From the NCBI GenBank assembly GCA_947627615.1, contig CANQWS010000012.1, forward strand, positions 1-64,000: DNA of 64,000 nucleotides. Direction: 5' to 3'. The stretch is from an uncultured Muribaculaceae bacterium. GTDB lineage: Bacteria; Bacteroidota; Bacteroidia; Bacteroidales; Muribaculaceae. Under the pieces are notes generated by a model, which worked only from the letters and a program-made list of their open reading frames with translations, was not told the origin of the DNA and did not search any database. Each line of letters begins with the position of its first letter. The first letter of the stretch is position 1. Positions 7,462 through 17,300 of the stretch are shown one piece after another. Position numbers and translations under genes: made by a program.

Positions 7462-9624
7462 TTACTTGATTTTTTCAATGAGTGTTCGTACTGTTGCTAC
7501 ATTCTTTGCATCGAAATTGCCAGCTTTCTTGATTCGATATACTCGGCAGGTCAGCAAATCAATCTCATCCATGCGCAGGACACCTCTGTCGAGGAAATCT
7601 TTCGTAACGATGATGCACTGTTTGTGTAGCTTATTTATAATATTGTAGAAATCCTTCTCCTTGGAATCTCCAAAAGACGATGTAGCAGCATCAAAGATAA
7701 GAGGATAATCTTCCTCTCTCTTCTCTGATGTAAAATCCGATATGGCGAACAAAACGGAAATATACATCACTGTGCGCTGCGACCCGGAAGGACGAGTTAT
7801 GGGTGACCCGTTTGAGCTGAACAACTTGATCTCTGTTGAGTCTTGAGCAGTTTGCATTAAGCGAATCTCTCCATGGAAATCCTCAGCGCTAAGTTTTGCC
7901 AGATACTCGTTGGCTTTCTCTTCCAAATCACTAAGGAATCGAGAAAGATTGTCTTTCTTCGCTTGGATGAAAGCTTTATATATAAGCTCAAGCACCTTGT
8001 GTACATCGCGAAGGACAACAGCTTGTGAGTTTTCAGGGCGGAGTGCATCCTGTTCTGCTTTTAAGTCATCATACAGAGTCTCCTTCTCCTTGAGGTCTCT
8101 TTCCAAAGATTCTTTGCGCGTAATCGCACGTTCCTTCTGTTCAAATAGCCCTTTTATATCACTGAAATCAGCATCAAGTTCTTGTTCGGAAGCGTTTTGA
8201 GCAATGAGAAGTCTGGCCTTTTCATCACTTACATCCTGAATCTTTGTATCAAGCTCCTTTTTCTTAAGGGAGAGTGTTGCAACAAGCTCCTGACGATCCT
8301 TAATCGCAGTAGGAATTTCAGCAATTTCAGCTTCGCGACTACCGCTTAACTGCATACTCAGACTATGTATAGATTCAATAAATGAGGTTTTGAACAGATA
8401 CTGATTTTCCAAGTCTTGCTTTGCGCTTTCAGCCTGAGCCTTAGCCTCAATGTGACGCTTGTATTCCTCAAGCTTATGAACCATAAATTGATATGCATCA
8501 CTGCCTTCTTCTGCAATGCGGCCACATACTTTGCAGATATGGTCGTTAATCATCTCTTCCATAGTTTCTTGATTAGGAAGATACCATGGAAGCTCGGTCG
8601 CCCCATTTTCCAGAGCACCGCGCATTTCGTTGTAGGCTTCGAGTTTACCTAATTCTTTTGCTCGTTCCCGATCAAACTCTTTTTCAAGCTTGCGTTTCTC
8701 CTTGCTAAATGCTGAACTCTTCTTTTTAAATTCTTGAAGAATTGGCATAAAACCACAAAGAATCCACATGCGGTCGAGCAGACTATGATTATAGTCTACA
8801 CTCTGCATGGTAGCAACAAGCTTATTTCGTTGTTCCTCGAGATTTTTCAAACGCTTTTTTATGTCTTGGTAGCGTTCTGAGGCTTCCTGATTTTGCTCCA
8901 GATCTCCAAGTTTTTTATCATAGAGTTCCAAAGCTTTTACTTTATCCCGAATATCACTCTTTATCTGTGAAATTTCATTGCATAAAGCTGTGATTCTTGA
9001 GCTAAGAATCTTAGCTTGTTTAGCGACCTTCTGATCAGAGCTTAACTCTTTATCATAGGCTTTTTGGGATTTCTCTTCGAACAATCCGGTTGCGTCAACA
9101 AGATCATCAAACTTACGAATGTCAGAGAATTTGTCAACGAGTTCCTTTAGAGATGTCGTGTTGTCGAATACATTTAACTCCGACTCTCCCTTAAACATGC
9201 TATAACGCTGGATGAATGTGTCATAGCTACGTTCAATAAGGGTCTTGCCATTCACATTAACACGCTGTATGCCATCGCTTTCATAACCTATATACTGGAC
9301 TTTGCCAAGGGATAACCCCGATTCTGTTTTTGTGAATGTAAACGTCTTTTCAACGCTTTTTTCTCCATAATGATCAAACACCATGGACACAGACACAGAA
9401 TCCTCATCGCCAACTTCCATTTGCGATTTGCGCATTTCGGAAATTAACTCAACGGATGATTTATCTGCAGTGGTATTAAGAAGCCATTGTATCGCTTCAA
9501 ACAATGTAGTCTTACCATCGCCATTGTCACCAACTATAATTGAGAGTCCATCTGTGAACTCAAAACTATTGTTGTCTCCGTAATAGCTCCGGAAGTTCTT
9601 TATTCGGATTTCTTTGATTATCAT
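7462..9624 (-). CDS. DndD-like SMC/Rad50-type ATPase
   Basis: A 720-aa ABC-type ATPase with split head domains. The N-terminal head starts I-K-E-I-R-I-K-N-F-R-S-Y-Y-G with Walker A G-D-N-G-D-G-K-T-T (32-40). Long coiled-coil arms (about 180-340 and 380-560) flank a zinc-hook-like C-K-V-C (364-367). The C-terminal head has the signature-like P-S-G-S-Q-R and Walker B I-F-D-A-A-T-S-S-F-G-D. DndD of the phosphorothioation pathway has this plan and length (about 660 aa) and is thought to open or nick DNA for sulfur insertion by DndC. The start overlaps the small protein's stop by four bases. Together with the DndC-like gene this suggests DNA backbone or base modification, but no activity can be read from sequence alone. 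Confidence 0.85.
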   Translation of the reverse strand: MIIKEIRIKNFRSYYGDNNSFEFTDGLSIIVGDNGDGKTTLFEAIQWLLNTTADKSSVELISEMRKSQMEVGDEDSVSVSMVFDHYGEKSVEKTFTFTKTESGLSLGKVQYIGYESDGIQRVNVNGKTLIERSYDTFIQRYSMFKGESELNVFDNTTSLKELVDKFSDIRKFDDLVDATGLFEEKSQKAYDKELSSDQKVAKQAKILSSRITALCNEISQIKSDIRDKVKALELYDKKLGDLEQNQEASERYQDIKKRLKNLEEQRNKLVATMQSVDYNHSLLDRMWILCGFMPILQEFKKKSSAFSKEKRKLEKEFDRERAKELGKLEAYNEMRGALENGATELPWYLPNQETMEEMINDHICKVCGRIAEEGSDAYQFMVHKLEEYKRHIEAKAQAESAKQDLENQYLFKTSFIESIHSLSMQLSGSREAEIAEIPTAIKDRQELVATLSLKKKELDTKIQDVSDEKARLLIAQNASEQELDADFSDIKGLFEQKERAITRKESLERDLKEKETLYDDLKAEQDALRPENSQAVVLRDVHKVLELIYKAFIQAKKDNLSRFLSDLEEKANEYLAKLSAEDFHGEIRLMQTAQDSTEIKLFSSNGSPITRPSGSQRTVMYISVLFAISDFTSEKREEDYPLIFDAATSSFGDSKEKDFYNIINKLHKQCIIVTKDFLDRGVLRMDEIDLLTCRVYRIKKAGNFDAKNVATVRTLIEKIK

Positions 9625-9851
9625 ACGTTCTCTTTGAGATAGTTATTGACCTCACGCCAAATCTCGTTTAATGAAGATTTGTCGTCTAACCCTTTGATAA
9701 TTCTCGCGACGGCATTTATCACATAGTTGTCAGATACCAATGCTTGTGTCAAGGTACTGAAATCAGCATACGTGTATTTACCGTAGTCCATAAGCTGAGG
9801 GTTCATTAGAACAGCCTGGAGCATTTTGTCGCTGTTTGAAATGTATGCCAT
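9621..9851 (-). CDS. Small protein of DndCD-like module, 76 aa
   Basis: A 76-aa protein beginning M-A-Y-I-S-N-S-D-K and ending L-K-E-N-V. The start at 9851 lies four bases after the helicase stop; an upstream ATG at 9944 in the same frame would overlap the helicase by 89 bases and is less likely. The stop overlaps the dndD-like start (ATGA). It is predicted all-helical, without cysteines. Small proteins in this position are known from sequence surveys as companions of DndC/DndD-type DNA-modification operons, without an assigned role; I recall the family only by that association. Confidence 0.7.
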   Translation of the reverse strand: MAYISNSDKMLQAVLMNPQLMDYGKYTYADFSTLTQALVSDNYVINAVARIIKGLDDKSSLNEIWREVNNYLKENV

Positions 9852-9855
9852 AGCG

Positions 9856-12138
9856 TTAAAAGAGTGACAAATTATAATACGATAAAACAGGTTCAAGAAT
9901 AGTGTATGCATCATCTGCATTCTCAGATAGTTTTGCGAAATCACTAACGCGTTTTAGCTCACTTCTGAGTAAGTTGCGTTCCATGTTATAGCTGTCGTTT
10001 GCCGTTGTTATTTCTGGGACAACAACTAAATCATGTATGATTGCCAGATGTTTATCTTTATGTTGACGAAGTATACGTCCCCTCCGTTGGATAAATTGTC
10101 TTGGATTACCTGTGCTGGCACAGAAAATCGCAAGTTCACTTCGAGGAACATCAACACCTTCATCAAGACATTTCATTGAAGTAAGCACTTGAAGATCACC
10201 GGAGGCGAAATCCGCAAGAATTTTAGTTCTATCTCCTATGCCTGAAATAAATTTTTTAACAGTAATAGTCGGATTTATCTCTGAAACAATCTTAGTATAA
10301 AGATTAATCAGATGGTCTGGATCTGCGATATCAATAGAAGTATCATCAACATCACTTTCAATCATATCATTTTCCAAACTATCAGGTTTATTGCCTTCTG
10401 GAACATATACAAGTGTATATTTCAAATCTCCTTTTTTAGCGAAACGCTGTTCAAGAATTTGACGGAATATTGCTTCTTTGTTTGATGCTTTGTGTATAAT
10501 ACGCTTCCTTTTAAGAAGAAGAGCCATGAGAATGTCTCCTGAGCCGGGAAAACTCTCGGAATCATAGTTATAGAATTTCGCAAGCTGTAAAGACACTTTT
10601 AGATATTCAGCCATCTCACCATCAGTCAGCCTTACAATGTGAGGATAATATTTATATCGACACAAGAAACCTTTGTCGATTGCCTCTCTCATGCTAAACT
10701 CAAAGGTGTATTTATCTTGTTTACAACCAAAGAACGCCTGAATAGCTTGATTGCCTTCATCGTCAAACTGCCGTTCTGGCGTAGCTGATAGCCCAATGCG
10801 TCTAAGAATCTTAATGCCTTCCATTTTATCAATTATTCTCTTTGACCCCATGTTATGAGCTTCATCAGCAATAAGTAAAATACGCTTATTGGTCTTAGAG
10901 CTAAAAGTGGTTAGCTCTCTGTAAACATTATCACGTGCGAAAGATGCATATGTCGATATGATGACATATGAATGAGAAGGGTTCAACTGTTCGTTTAATT
11001 TCAAAGCATCGACCTCATTTTTCCAATTAGAGTTTTTTGAACAAACCTTGACTACATTGTTAAAACCAAATTTTCTGCATTCTTCTTCCCATTGATTAAC
11101 AAGTGTAATTGTCGGAACAAGAATTATGGCCTTATAAAAACCAGACTTATTATAGATTTGGAGCAAACAGTTTAAGGAAGTCAATGTTTTACCGGTACCG
11201 GTAGCCATAGCAAAAAGTCCTCGCTGTGGAGGGTCGTTATGTTTCCAGCATTCAAATGCTTCATTCTGATATTCTCTAGGCCCTGAGGGGTATGGGAAAT
11301 GTGGAGTTTCAGGATTATAAGTAATAATAGCCCTTTTCTTTTCTATCGCCCTTTTTACTTTCTCTTTTGCATTGTTGAGTGCATGTAAGACACTAGATGG
11401 TAACGATTCTGTATTTCTATCTGCTAAAATCTTGGCTTCATCTTCTAAAAGCTCAGTTATCTCCTTCGAGTCAAAACTTGAAACAATTCTTGACTTAACA
11501 GAGTCTACCGTGAGATATCTGAGATTATCATTCTTGCCGTTGAAAGCCTCATTAAACGACTTCTCAGTATCTCTAACACGAGCTTCATCAGGTTTGCCAT
11601 TCCAGTCACATGCAATAGACATGCTTTCCTCGTTCTGTACAAGAGCCGAGTAGGTAAAATTTACAGAACCTTCAAAACTAACCTTATTTAATCCATCTGA
11701 AAAAACGCCACACTTGCTGTGAGCTATACCGGAACCGCTTTTGGGTGCGACAATGCATATGTCAATGCGCTCATTGCGGATTAGCCATGAAAGACATTCG
11801 AAGAAATGCTTGTCTCTTTTAGAGAGTATGTAATTAAGATTCTCTAAATCGGTCAGGTCAATATATGGCAAAGACGTAGGTTCTGAAGCAATAGAAATAC
11901 AGCTCTGATCCTGGGCACTTAAGATGTCGTTAATTATTAGACGCATTCTTCCGCCATTATATAGGAACGTAGCGAAGCCATCTGACAGAATGTTTATTGC
12001 TGTACTTGAGAAGAAGCCAAGCATCAGGTCAAAAGAAGTTGCATTACACAAACATTCAGAGAAGAAACCGATGGGCTCCCACTCAGAATGCGACTTATAA
12101 CGCAAGCTCTCAGGCCATATTATATCAGCTTTAAGCAT
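9856..12138 (-). CDS. PLD-nuclease domain fused to SF2 DEAH helicase
   Basis: A 760-aa fusion. Residues about 20-180 form a phospholipase-D-type nuclease fold with H-S-K (140-142), G-S-V-N (157-160) and Glu 170/171, a variant HxK...N...E active site. Residues about 285-700 are an SF2 helicase with Q-like R-E-Y-Q, Walker A M-A-T-G-T-G-K-T (311-318), D-E-A-H (425-428), S-A-T (451-453) and the motif VI region Q-F-I-Q-R-R-G-R-I-L-R. Such PLD-helicases occur in defence islands and probably translocate on DNA and cut it. It begins eight bases after the DndC-like stop. In this operon it could be the restriction enzyme or a remodeller loading the DndCD-like proteins; which, I cannot tell. Confidence 0.85.
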   Translation of the reverse strand: MLKADIIWPESLRYKSHSEWEPIGFFSECLCNATSFDLMLGFFSSTAINILSDGFATFLYNGGRMRLIINDILSAQDQSCISIASEPTSLPYIDLTDLENLNYILSKRDKHFFECLSWLIRNERIDICIVAPKSGSGIAHSKCGVFSDGLNKVSFEGSVNFTYSALVQNEESMSIACDWNGKPDEARVRDTEKSFNEAFNGKNDNLRYLTVDSVKSRIVSSFDSKEITELLEDEAKILADRNTESLPSSVLHALNNAKEKVKRAIEKKRAIITYNPETPHFPYPSGPREYQNEAFECWKHNDPPQRGLFAMATGTGKTLTSLNCLLQIYNKSGFYKAIILVPTITLVNQWEEECRKFGFNNVVKVCSKNSNWKNEVDALKLNEQLNPSHSYVIISTYASFARDNVYRELTTFSSKTNKRILLIADEAHNMGSKRIIDKMEGIKILRRIGLSATPERQFDDEGNQAIQAFFGCKQDKYTFEFSMREAIDKGFLCRYKYYPHIVRLTDGEMAEYLKVSLQLAKFYNYDSESFPGSGDILMALLLKRKRIIHKASNKEAIFRQILEQRFAKKGDLKYTLVYVPEGNKPDSLENDMIESDVDDTSIDIADPDHLINLYTKIVSEINPTITVKKFISGIGDRTKILADFASGDLQVLTSMKCLDEGVDVPRSELAIFCASTGNPRQFIQRRGRILRQHKDKHLAIIHDLVVVPEITTANDSYNMERNLLRSELKRVSDFAKLSENADDAYTILEPVLSYYNLSLF

Positions 12139-12146
12139 ATTTTACC

Positions 12147-13247
12147 CTATATAAAGCAGTTAGCACACATTATTTCATCGTCATCATCAAGCATGTCCAC
12201 AAGCGTACCATCGCCTTTGGCGCGTTTGGCTTCTTGTTTCTTAATCGCGTCAAGCTTGATTTGACGAATCCGTTCCGGTTTGATTAGTTCTTCGAGGCTC
12301 TCGTTCTGATTCCACGTATAGCCGTCCTTCTCAAATTCCATAGCCTTGCGGAATAGGTCCGGATGCTGCTCGTAAAGCCATATCCATTCGATTTTCTGTT
12401 GGAAGAAGCAGAAATAACAACCTGAGCGGCTACGACTATATGTGCCTTTGCGACCGTCGACGTCAAATTCAATTGGCTGATAGTAAGCAGGTACGCCTAC
12501 ACCAGAATCTTCAAGAATGGCAAATATATCATCCTTGACAAGAACGTCCTCATTATCAATAAGCGGGAAATCTTCAAGTTTGCCCACAGGATAATCCGTC
12601 GTTTTCAAATACTCGAACACCGCTCTGTTAAATGCCTTGATATCAAGATCTAAAAACGCATTCATTTTCTTACTATAATAGAAGTCCTTGGTTAAAGGTG
12701 TCTCTATTATTTTCAATCCCGCAGCTCTTATCGCTTCTGGGGAAATACGAAGCCAGATGGCCTTGACGGTTTTTACATTCTTTACGTGGAAGAAACTGTG
12801 AATAACATCGAGGCTCCAAATATTCCGCCGGAATGGGAAAATGGCTTGAATGTTCGGTTTCGTCGAAACGTATCCTTCTCGGTCTTCATCTCCGCGTATT
12901 CCAACATAGGAAATCGCAGGTTCGTTACCAACGAACTTCTCCATCTCTGCAAGTTTCATCTTTTGGGTACACCAGCGCGCCTGAGGGGATGGCAGGAAAT
13001 TGCCACTGGCTTTAAGAAAATGCTCGAAAGGAGTCGGCTCCGGACTTCCTTCCGCAGCTCTCAATCGTTTGATGCCTCCTAGGTAGGATTCAAGACGGTT
13101 GATAAGAACTTCCGTCTCTTGCAACTCGCAACCAGTATCAGAGTTATAATACTCCACAGGCAACGATGGATATTTATCTTTCATGTAAATAGCCAGCGCC
13201 GCACTATCCTTGCCTCCGGAGATACCCAATATATGCCTTACTTTCAT
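12147..13247 (-). CDS. DndC-like PAPS-reductase-fold protein
   Basis: A 366-aa PP-loop protein. The ATP pyrophosphatase loop is S-G-G-K-D-S near the N-terminus, followed by the sulfotransferase-like R-W-C-T-Q-K-M-K-L, G-I-R-G-D-E-D-R and two later cysteine pairs, C-Y-F-C and a C-terminal C-A-N-C, that could hold an iron-sulfur cluster. This is the plan of DndC and of the BREX type 4 protein BrxP, which activate a DNA position for sulfur insertion or a similar change. I chose the start at 13247 because its ATG overlaps the upstream stop by four bases; an upstream ATG at 13286 adds 13 basic residues. No cysteine desulfurase (DndA) is in the island, so sulfur would have to come from the host IscS/SufS. 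Confidence 0.9.
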   Translation of the reverse strand: MKVRHILGISGGKDSAALAIYMKDKYPSLPVEYYNSDTGCELQETEVLINRLESYLGGIKRLRAAEGSPEPTPFEHFLKASGNFLPSPQARWCTQKMKLAEMEKFVGNEPAISYVGIRGDEDREGYVSTKPNIQAIFPFRRNIWSLDVIHSFFHVKNVKTVKAIWLRISPEAIRAAGLKIIETPLTKDFYYSKKMNAFLDLDIKAFNRAVFEYLKTTDYPVGKLEDFPLIDNEDVLVKDDIFAILEDSGVGVPAYYQPIEFDVDGRKGTYSRSRSGCYFCFFQQKIEWIWLYEQHPDLFRKAMEFEKDGYTWNQNESLEELIKPERIRQIKLDAIKKQEAKRAKGDGTLVDMLDDDDEIMCANCFI

Positions 13248-16200
13248 TTTGACAGCTTTTTGTTTAGGAGTTTTAAAAGGATACATACATCGAGATTATC
13301 GTCACCGGTAAGCATCTCATCAATCTTAGATGATACGGCATTCGCAGTTTCTCGTTGATTATCAGGGAGCCTATATGTTTGCGACTGGTGCATGCTTCGA
13401 TTTGAAGAGGCTAACTCAAAGTTAAACACCTCTTCATCACCAGTACTCATCGCGGATATTTCAACATGGCGGTCAAGCTCGTGAAGAAGATAAATCATGT
13501 TGTCAATCAGAAGTTCCTCTTCTTTGTCGCGCAGTTGTGTTAGCGGCTTATCAAAGATGACGCTGCCGATTTTTTCAAAGAACTCACGGTCAGATTCCGC
13601 TGGTGCGAGGACTCGTTCCAAGAATGTGCGGGTTTTGTCAGTAAGCAGATGCTTCTTGACGTGTCCATAACGATCCTCAAGAGCTAGCTTATATTCAACA
13701 ATGTCTTCCGGAATTGAGAGTTCTTCTATAATCCTGGCTTTGATTCGATTGATGAGCTGTGGATAGCAATTATTGAGTTCCTTGACAGCTTTTCTAATCA
13801 TCGCAAGATAAACTCCAACAAATTCAGAGTCATCCATTAGCTGACTTCCACTGTACCCGAATGCAGCCGGAATGTCCTCAAAGAATGCTTTCTCTGGATC
13901 TTTCGCCTTAGCAAGTACGTCTCTGAAATTTGCAGTTACAGGACTGTCAAATTTATGAGTATTCTTAGCATAGTCATTCAGCCTACGATAGTATTGCAGA
14001 AATGGCTTAAATGTCTCTATAAAGGATGAAGATCCAAGTTCTTGTTCGGTGTCTTTATTTAAGAATCGGCGATATGTCTTGTAAAACTCAATCTTTACGC
14101 CACTTACATTAAATGCCTTAATCTCAAATTCTGCCGGACGCTTTTGGATAAGCTCAAACACTTCTTTGTTGATATTCATTACATATGTACCGTCACCATT
14201 ATACATGGCGAAGTCTTCTTGCTTTACATACAAGAATATCGGAATCCAAAAATCTATGACGCCTTGTTTGAGCTTGAATGGCTGAGATTTAAGGATGCGG
14301 AACAATTCGCTGAGCTTTCGAGGCTTGTCAACAGTAGATGCAATGAACTTCTCACACTCTCGCCATAAAGACTTTACAAGATCATTCTGTGGTGCACCAA
14401 GAACATAATCGCCATGTTCGTTCTGGCGATGTATTCCGGTACTCTTGAAGAGGGTGTAATAAATAGTTTTCTCCGGAGGGCAGGTATCAGGTGCGAAACC
14501 AAAATCCTCTTTATCGCTGTTCTCAAGCATAGCATCAAGTAATTTGACACGTGCAAGAGATATGGCAGAGCTGAGTTTCTGCCTATTAAACAGTTCGTTA
14601 CGAATAATCGGCGTCTTGTTATAGACATCCCTTACGACTCGATTAAGAAGCTTATTCAAGGTCTTCCAACTATCGACGATTGCTTCTTCTCCCTTATAGA
14701 ACCATGTGCAATTGGAATCCTGAGAGACAAGAGCGCCATTTATGACATTGTTCAGAAGAGATTGCTCATATGCTAGAAGATTTTCAACCTCGCGTTTGGC
14801 AACACGATCGTCAACAACTACATTTTCATTAAGATAATTGAGTTTTGTTATCTCATATAGATGCTTGATTATCTCTTCTGTGTTGTTGAATACTACAAAT
14901 ACATTCGCATATGAGCATGATTTAGACACTTCCGAAACACTGTCTTTTTGAGCAGTGGTCATGGGAAAGACGAGTTCGACATATCCGTCTATATCGTTTT
15001 GAGGCAGCATGGCAGATGCCTCATTGCGAACAACATACTCAAAATAACGAGGCGTTCCCGAACGGTAGTATTCTTCAGACACGGCTATCGCCTTCTGATT
15101 TACGTATGGCAACAGAGTTGACAATGATAAATCAGGCTTAGGCACGACGTTGGCAGCCTTATAAAGTTCATTTTCTAAGTCGATGTCTGTACCTTCAAAA
15201 AGAATATACGATGATTTATAGACGGCATAGCGTATGATTTTAAACTTTATAAGTTCTTTCAGGATACTTGCCGGATTAGTGATATTTAGAGCATATCGTC
15301 CATACGTAGTGAGTAACTCTTCATCTATAGTCGTTGATGCTGAGCCAAAGAGATTAAGCAAGCCGATTGCTTTTACCATCTTCAAGCAATCCGAGATTAA
15401 GATTTCAGAAATTATTCCACTTTCTACCCGTTCTATAGCTACGCGCAAGCTTGTCCAATACATCGAATCGGCATTGACCTCATTTAGCGCAGAAAAGAAA
15501 TTGTAGATTAAGTAATCATATACCTTAGCGAGATTAAATGTCTCATTCTTTGAAGGCTTAAAATTACTCAAAGAATCTTCGCTACTAGATGTTAAAAAAG
15601 AGAATAGCGTTCGTTCATTCTGCCCATACCTTTGAATCGCTTTAGTAATGCATAGTGAAGAAAGAGCATCCAATGGGTATAATTTGCGGAGAGTGTCGGG
15701 ACGGAACGATGCAGAGACGAAGCGGCAACGTTGAGCATTCGATAACAGCTTCTTCATTGTCATCTCATCGCATTTGCCGTTGTAGGCATCAATTTTTTCA
15801 GCAGCCAGAAACAAAAGCTGTTCGACCGGTTCACTGAAAGCCAATTCCTTATAACGTCCTTTTACCTTGTTCCATTCATTCTTTTGAGTCTCCGTCAATT
15901 TCTGTGCATACGCGCCAAAGTTCTGATGAAGGGTAGTAAGAAGAATGATGTTTCTCGTAGGCACGTTCACAAACTCAGCAAGCTTCTGCAAGAAATATAG
16001 CTCTTGTTCAGGATTATTCTTTGCAGCATGTTCCAGAATCTTGCCAAACTCATCTATAACTATAAAAAGCAACTTAGATTCTTTCTTTTGCTGGTCATAA
16101 TACGATGATAATGAATCAAATATATTGCGATTGTTGTCTGATATCTCACAGTTGAGTTTCCTCGAAAGGATGTTTTTGAGAGAATCATAATCTCCGAGAA

Positions 16201-16468
16201 TGTTCAAGCACGCATAGCCCTTGATGTCTTTACCAAACACCTGACGGTTTTGAATAAGATAGTTAGCTCCTTCGAGCAAATCTCTTTCAAGTGCCATTAG
16301 ATAACTTGATTTACCGGTGCCATAGGTGCCAATGACTGAAAACGAATGTACACCGGAATTAAATGAAGCTACAAGCTCACCTGTCACCTTCTCCGCATTC
16401 GGGGTAACAATGTAATCGAAATCACTGCTGATTCCGTATTCTATATTAACTGACGGATTATATGTCAT
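13244..16468 (-). CDS. Large BrxC/PglY-like P-loop ATPase
   Basis: A 1074-aa ATPase. Walker A is G-T-Y-G-T-G-K-S-S (47-55) and Walker B L-F-I-V-I-D-E-F-G-K (about 134-143); the remainder is mostly helical, with no membrane segment. Size and layout resemble BrxC/PglY of BREX and the large ATPases that accompany DUF4007 genes. Such proteins are thought to organise DNA-bound complexes or license modification and restriction. It overlaps DUF4007 by 11 bases and the DndC-like gene by four. BREX itself is not present: there is no PglX methyltransferase, PglZ or BrxL. The family link is by size and motif, so moderate. Confidence 0.8.
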   Translation of the reverse strand: MTYNPSVNIEYGISSDFDYIVTPNAEKVTGELVASFNSGVHSFSVIGTYGTGKSSYLMALERDLLEGANYLIQNRQVFGKDIKGYACLNILGDYDSLKNILSRKLNCEISDNNRNIFDSLSSYYDQQKKESKLLFIVIDEFGKILEHAAKNNPEQELYFLQKLAEFVNVPTRNIILLTTLHQNFGAYAQKLTETQKNEWNKVKGRYKELAFSEPVEQLLFLAAEKIDAYNGKCDEMTMKKLLSNAQRCRFVSASFRPDTLRKLYPLDALSSLCITKAIQRYGQNERTLFSFLTSSSEDSLSNFKPSKNETFNLAKVYDYLIYNFFSALNEVNADSMYWTSLRVAIERVESGIISEILISDCLKMVKAIGLLNLFGSASTTIDEELLTTYGRYALNITNPASILKELIKFKIIRYAVYKSSYILFEGTDIDLENELYKAANVVPKPDLSLSTLLPYVNQKAIAVSEEYYRSGTPRYFEYVVRNEASAMLPQNDIDGYVELVFPMTTAQKDSVSEVSKSCSYANVFVVFNNTEEIIKHLYEITKLNYLNENVVVDDRVAKREVENLLAYEQSLLNNVINGALVSQDSNCTWFYKGEEAIVDSWKTLNKLLNRVVRDVYNKTPIIRNELFNRQKLSSAISLARVKLLDAMLENSDKEDFGFAPDTCPPEKTIYYTLFKSTGIHRQNEHGDYVLGAPQNDLVKSLWRECEKFIASTVDKPRKLSELFRILKSQPFKLKQGVIDFWIPIFLYVKQEDFAMYNGDGTYVMNINKEVFELIQKRPAEFEIKAFNVSGVKIEFYKTYRRFLNKDTEQELGSSSFIETFKPFLQYYRRLNDYAKNTHKFDSPVTANFRDVLAKAKDPEKAFFEDIPAAFGYSGSQLMDDSEFVGVYLAMIRKAVKELNNCYPQLINRIKARIIEELSIPEDIVEYKLALEDRYGHVKKHLLTDKTRTFLERVLAPAESDREFFEKIGSVIFDKPLTQLRDKEEELLIDNMIYLLHELDRHVEISAMSTGDEEVFNFELASSNRSMHQSQTYRLPDNQRETANAVSSKIDEMLTGDDNLDVCILLKLLNKKLSK

Positions 16469-17300
16469 GATAGTTCAAATCTAATACATCAGCAAACTCG
16501 GGATCTGCCTTGAATATAACATTTCGTATGCCGCTATTATCCGTATAATCAATGATGTTAGAATATTTCTCTGATAATTGGCGCATACGCTCTAGGAATG
16601 ATGTTATAGGTACACAGAAAAGAAGACTTAAGTATGTCAACTTATCAAATGACAGCACTGTATCACCCCCACGGACATCCAAAAGAGAATAAAGTAACAC
16701 TGCATCAGGGATAGCATCTCCATCGATTTCTTGAAACTGATATGCATCTTTTTCAACCTCTTTAATCAAGCCCAAATTTATAAGGAGAGCGGAATAGCGT
16801 TCAAGCTGTTTAAGGTCTGATGGGGTAATATAGGTTTGCAGGAGTACATTAATATCTTTCGATACTGTATTCTCATTATAGACATTTTTCTGCTCGGGAA
16901 CGCTACATTTTATTTTGATGAAGGACTGAAACTGGCCTTTTGAAAATGCTCTGCGTTCACGTTGTAGTTCGGTAAAAAGAAGTGAATAGATGCTCGCGAT
17001 ACCAGATCTTACAAGAAGAAAATGAAGAATCCAAAGAGTGGCTATGTCATCACAGAATGGGTCACGGCCTTCACCATCGGCAAAAAGATAATCTGCTATA
17101 GGAGTCAAGTTGTCTTCCTTTGTAAGAGATAAAGCTTTCAACCAAAAGCGCATGGATGATACCATATTCTTACCGACACCAAGCTCCATTACAGCCAGAG
17201 GATCCGTAAAGCGACCGTTGTTGTTAATAAAGTCATATCCTTTCTTTAACCACAACGACTTACAATGGAAAGATTCGTGTCCTGAAAAGCTATATCTCAT
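16458..17300 (-). CDS. DUF4007 family protein
   Basis: A 280-aa protein with the DUF4007 opening F-S-G-H-E-S-F-H-C-K-S-L-W-L-K-K-G-Y. DUF4007 genes are known mainly from defence islands, next to PAPS-reductase-fold (DndC-like) proteins and large ATPases; no biochemical role is settled. The predicted fold is helical, possibly with winged-helix parts, which would fit DNA binding or complex assembly. The start overlaps the XRE stop (ATGA, 17297-17300) and the end overlaps the large ATPase by 11 bases, so all three are translationally coupled. Confidence 0.85.
   Translation of the reverse strand: MRYSFSGHESFHCKSLWLKKGYDFINNNGRFTDPLAVMELGVGKNMVSSMRFWLKALSLTKEDNLTPIADYLFADGEGRDPFCDDIATLWILHFLLVRSGIASIYSLLFTELQRERRAFSKGQFQSFIKIKCSVPEQKNVYNENTVSKDINVLLQTYITPSDLKQLERYSALLINLGLIKEVEKDAYQFQEIDGDAIPDAVLLYSLLDVRGGDTVLSFDKLTYLSLLFCVPITSFLERMRQLSEKYSNIIDYTDNSGIRNVIFKADPEFADVLDLNYHDI

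Noticed and set aside
6875-13247. Standard dnd or ssp phosphorothioation cluster
   Set aside because: DndC- and DndD-like proteins are present, but DndA, DndB, recognisable DndE, DptFGH and SspBCDE are not.
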